The position numbers were made by a program, and so were the translations under genes. Positions 5,459-6,389 of a stretch of 6,389 nt of DNA are shown in pieces. A model generated the notes under the pieces. That model had not been told where the DNA came from. It saw nothing but the letters and a program-made list of their open reading frames with translations, and ran no database searches. Position 1 is the stretch's first letter; each line of letters begins with the position of its first letter. The stretch spans positions 1 to 6,389 of the forward strand of contig JASIGD010000034.1 in assembly GCA_030045295.1 (NCBI GenBank), written 5' to 3'. This DNA is from Streptosporangiaceae bacterium (GTDB lineage: Bacteria > Actinomycetota > Actinomycetes > Streptosporangiales > Streptosporangiaceae).

Positions 5459-5469
5459 CAGCCCCTGGA

Positions 5470-6258
5470 TTACGACGGCAAGATCATGGCGAGCTGCCGG
5501 GACTGGGCGGCGAGTCGGCCGGCCGAGTCCCAGATCTCGAAGTCTTCCTCGTGGTAGCCGCCGGTGACGAAGCGGGTGGTCGCCCGGCAGGCCAGCCAGC
5601 CGGGCGCGGGGCGGCCGCGCAGGTAAACGGTGAGCTGGATGGTGGTCGAGGTGGCGCCGAGCTCGAGCACCGAGGGGGCGGTCGAGTCGACCAGGAGCGG
5701 CAAGGCGAGCAGGTCAGCGTCCCGGCCGTCGGCGAACCGCATCCAGAGCTCGCTGGAGGGACGGCCGGTCGGCTCGCCGCGGAACCAGCCGGGCAGCTCG
5801 GCCGACCGGAACTCGATGCGTTCGGCGATGCTCGCCAGGCCGAACGATCCAACCGGCACGCCGATGCATTCTTCTGGCGGCGGCAGGTGAGGCGGGGCAC
5901 CTGCGGAGAATTCCGGCCCGCCCGCGCCGAGGTTGGCGAAGGCAGCCGCGACGCGGACGACATCCTTCCCGCCTTGGGCGAGGACGGCCTCGCCGAACGC
6001 CGTTGTCCTGCCGCCGCGCACCAGCGACGTGCGGATGACCGCCGGCCCGGCCGTCCCTGGCCGCAGGAAGAAGCCGGAAATCACGATCGGGTCGGGAAAC
6101 GGCATGGTCTGCTCGAGCGCCCGGGTGCACGTCGCGAGCAGGTAGCCGCCGTTCACGGCGCCGTTGGTCCCGTTCCACCGGCCGGTCAGTGCCGCGGTGA
6201 ACCGACCGTCGCCGGAAGGCTCGACGCGGCTGTCCGCGTCAAAGGCGTACTCGCCCAT
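5470..6258 (-). CDS. acyl-CoA thioesterase-like protein (double hotdog)
   Basis: This 262-residue protein resembles the thioesterase-like superfamily (TesB-like, 4HBT_3), with two hotdog halves in one chain. The first half has WNGTNGAVNGGYLLATCTRALEQ (28-50, the central helix region) and PVVIRTSLVRGGRTT-like strands (73-86). The second half has ELWMRFADGRDADLLALPLLVDS (170-192), TIQLTVYLRGRPAPGWL (206-222) and EIWDSAGRLAAQSRQLAM (241-258), the closing strands typical of the family. Relatives hydrolyse acyl-CoA thioesters in the cytosol; chain-length preference cannot be inferred. The ATG at 6258-6256 shares a base with the stop of the methionine aminopeptidase gene (TGATG) and has only weak Shine-Dalgarno potential, so it probably depends on translational coupling. 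No signal peptide is present. Family assignment is solid and substrate unknown. Confidence 0.88.
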   Translation of the reverse strand: MGEYAFDADSRVEPSGDGRFTAALTGRWNGTNGAVNGGYLLATCTRALEQTMPFPDPIVISGFFLRPGTAGPAVIRTSLVRGGRTTAFGEAVLAQGGKDVVRVAAAFANLGAGGPEFSAGAPPHLPPPEECIGVPVGSFGLASIAERIEFRSAELPGWFRGEPTGRPSSELWMRFADGRDADLLALPLLVDSTAPSVLELGATSTTIQLTVYLRGRPAPGWLACRATTRFVTGGYHEEDFEIWDSAGRLAAQSRQLAMILPS

Positions 6259-6389
6259 CAGGGCAAGGTCAGGATCTCGTGGCCGTCCTCGGTGACCAGG
6301 ATGGTGTGCTCGAACTGCGCGGTGCGCCGCCGGTCCTTGGTCACCGCCGTCCAGCCGTCCGGCCAGACGTCGTAATCGATCGTGCCCAG
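6258..6389 (-). CDS. map: type I methionine aminopeptidase, C-terminal end only
   Basis: Only the last 43 residues are inside the window. They read [26 protein letters not shown] and end HEILTLP, then TGA at 6260-6258. This is the characteristic end of type I methionine aminopeptidase, which removes the initiator Met from nascent proteins. The Glu in AQFEHT is the last of the five conserved metal ligands and is intact. The rest of the gene lies to the right of base 6389. It is cotranscribed with the thioesterase gene, whose ATG overlaps its stop by one base. Actinomycetes often have more than one map gene, and I cannot say which paralogue this is. Confidence 0.9.
   Translation of the reverse strand: MGTIDYDVWPDGWTAVTKDRRRTAQFEHTILVTEDGHEILTLP

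Noticed and set aside
5551..6375. Plus-strand open frame of 274 codons opposite the thioesterase
   Set aside because: The minus strand has a full double-hotdog protein and the end of methionine aminopeptidase. The plus frame is compositionally typical of an antisense shadow.

Overview
The window is very GC-rich and strongly GC-biased at third codon positions. It uses GTG and probably TTG starts, and its genes are packed with 1-4 bp overlaps. This points to a high-GC actinomycete; I cannot name the genus. No tRNA, rRNA, CRISPR array, insertion sequence or integrase is visible.

Left block (1-2533). A DUF1015-family gene of unknown function runs leftward off the window edge. Only 3 bp away, a two-gene operon starts rightward: a small TPR protein, then a HAD-IIA phosphatase, joined by a GTGA overlap. 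The TPR/HAD pair resembles Rv1691-Rv1692 of Mycobacterium tuberculosis, where Rv1692 is a glycerol-3-phosphate phosphatase. The tlyA-nadK-recN genes that follow this pair in mycobacteria are absent here. The first codons of the TPR gene carry a 33-bp tandem repeat with a perfect 14-bp palindrome.

Middle block (2534-3397). After a terminator-like inverted repeat comes the most interesting part of the window. A -10-like box sits 7 nt before the ATG of a probable leaderless 28-codon ORF ending in FCPSCCR. All three of its Cys codons are the rare TGT. The end of this ORF overlaps the left arm of a perfect 10-bp inverted repeat whose right arm holds the Shine-Dalgarno sequence of the next gene. 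That gene encodes a protein resembling actinobacterial cysteine-dioxygenase-like cupins, except that the metal-binding His-x-His appears replaced by Cys-Asp-Cys. I read this as a candidate cysteine-sensing attenuator controlling a divergent thiol-dioxygenase-like protein.

Right block (3398-5414). A hairpin abutting a strong ribosome binding site precedes an ABC-2 type exporter pair: an ATPase with an Ala/Gly-rich insert and a long disordered tail, then a six-helix permease starting one base after the ATPase stop. The substrate is unknown.

Convergent right end (5415-6389). A 55-bp gap with a GC-rich inverted repeat separates the permease from a leftward pair: the C-terminus of type I methionine aminopeptidase and a double-hotdog acyl-CoA thioesterase-like protein, coupled by a TGATG overlap.
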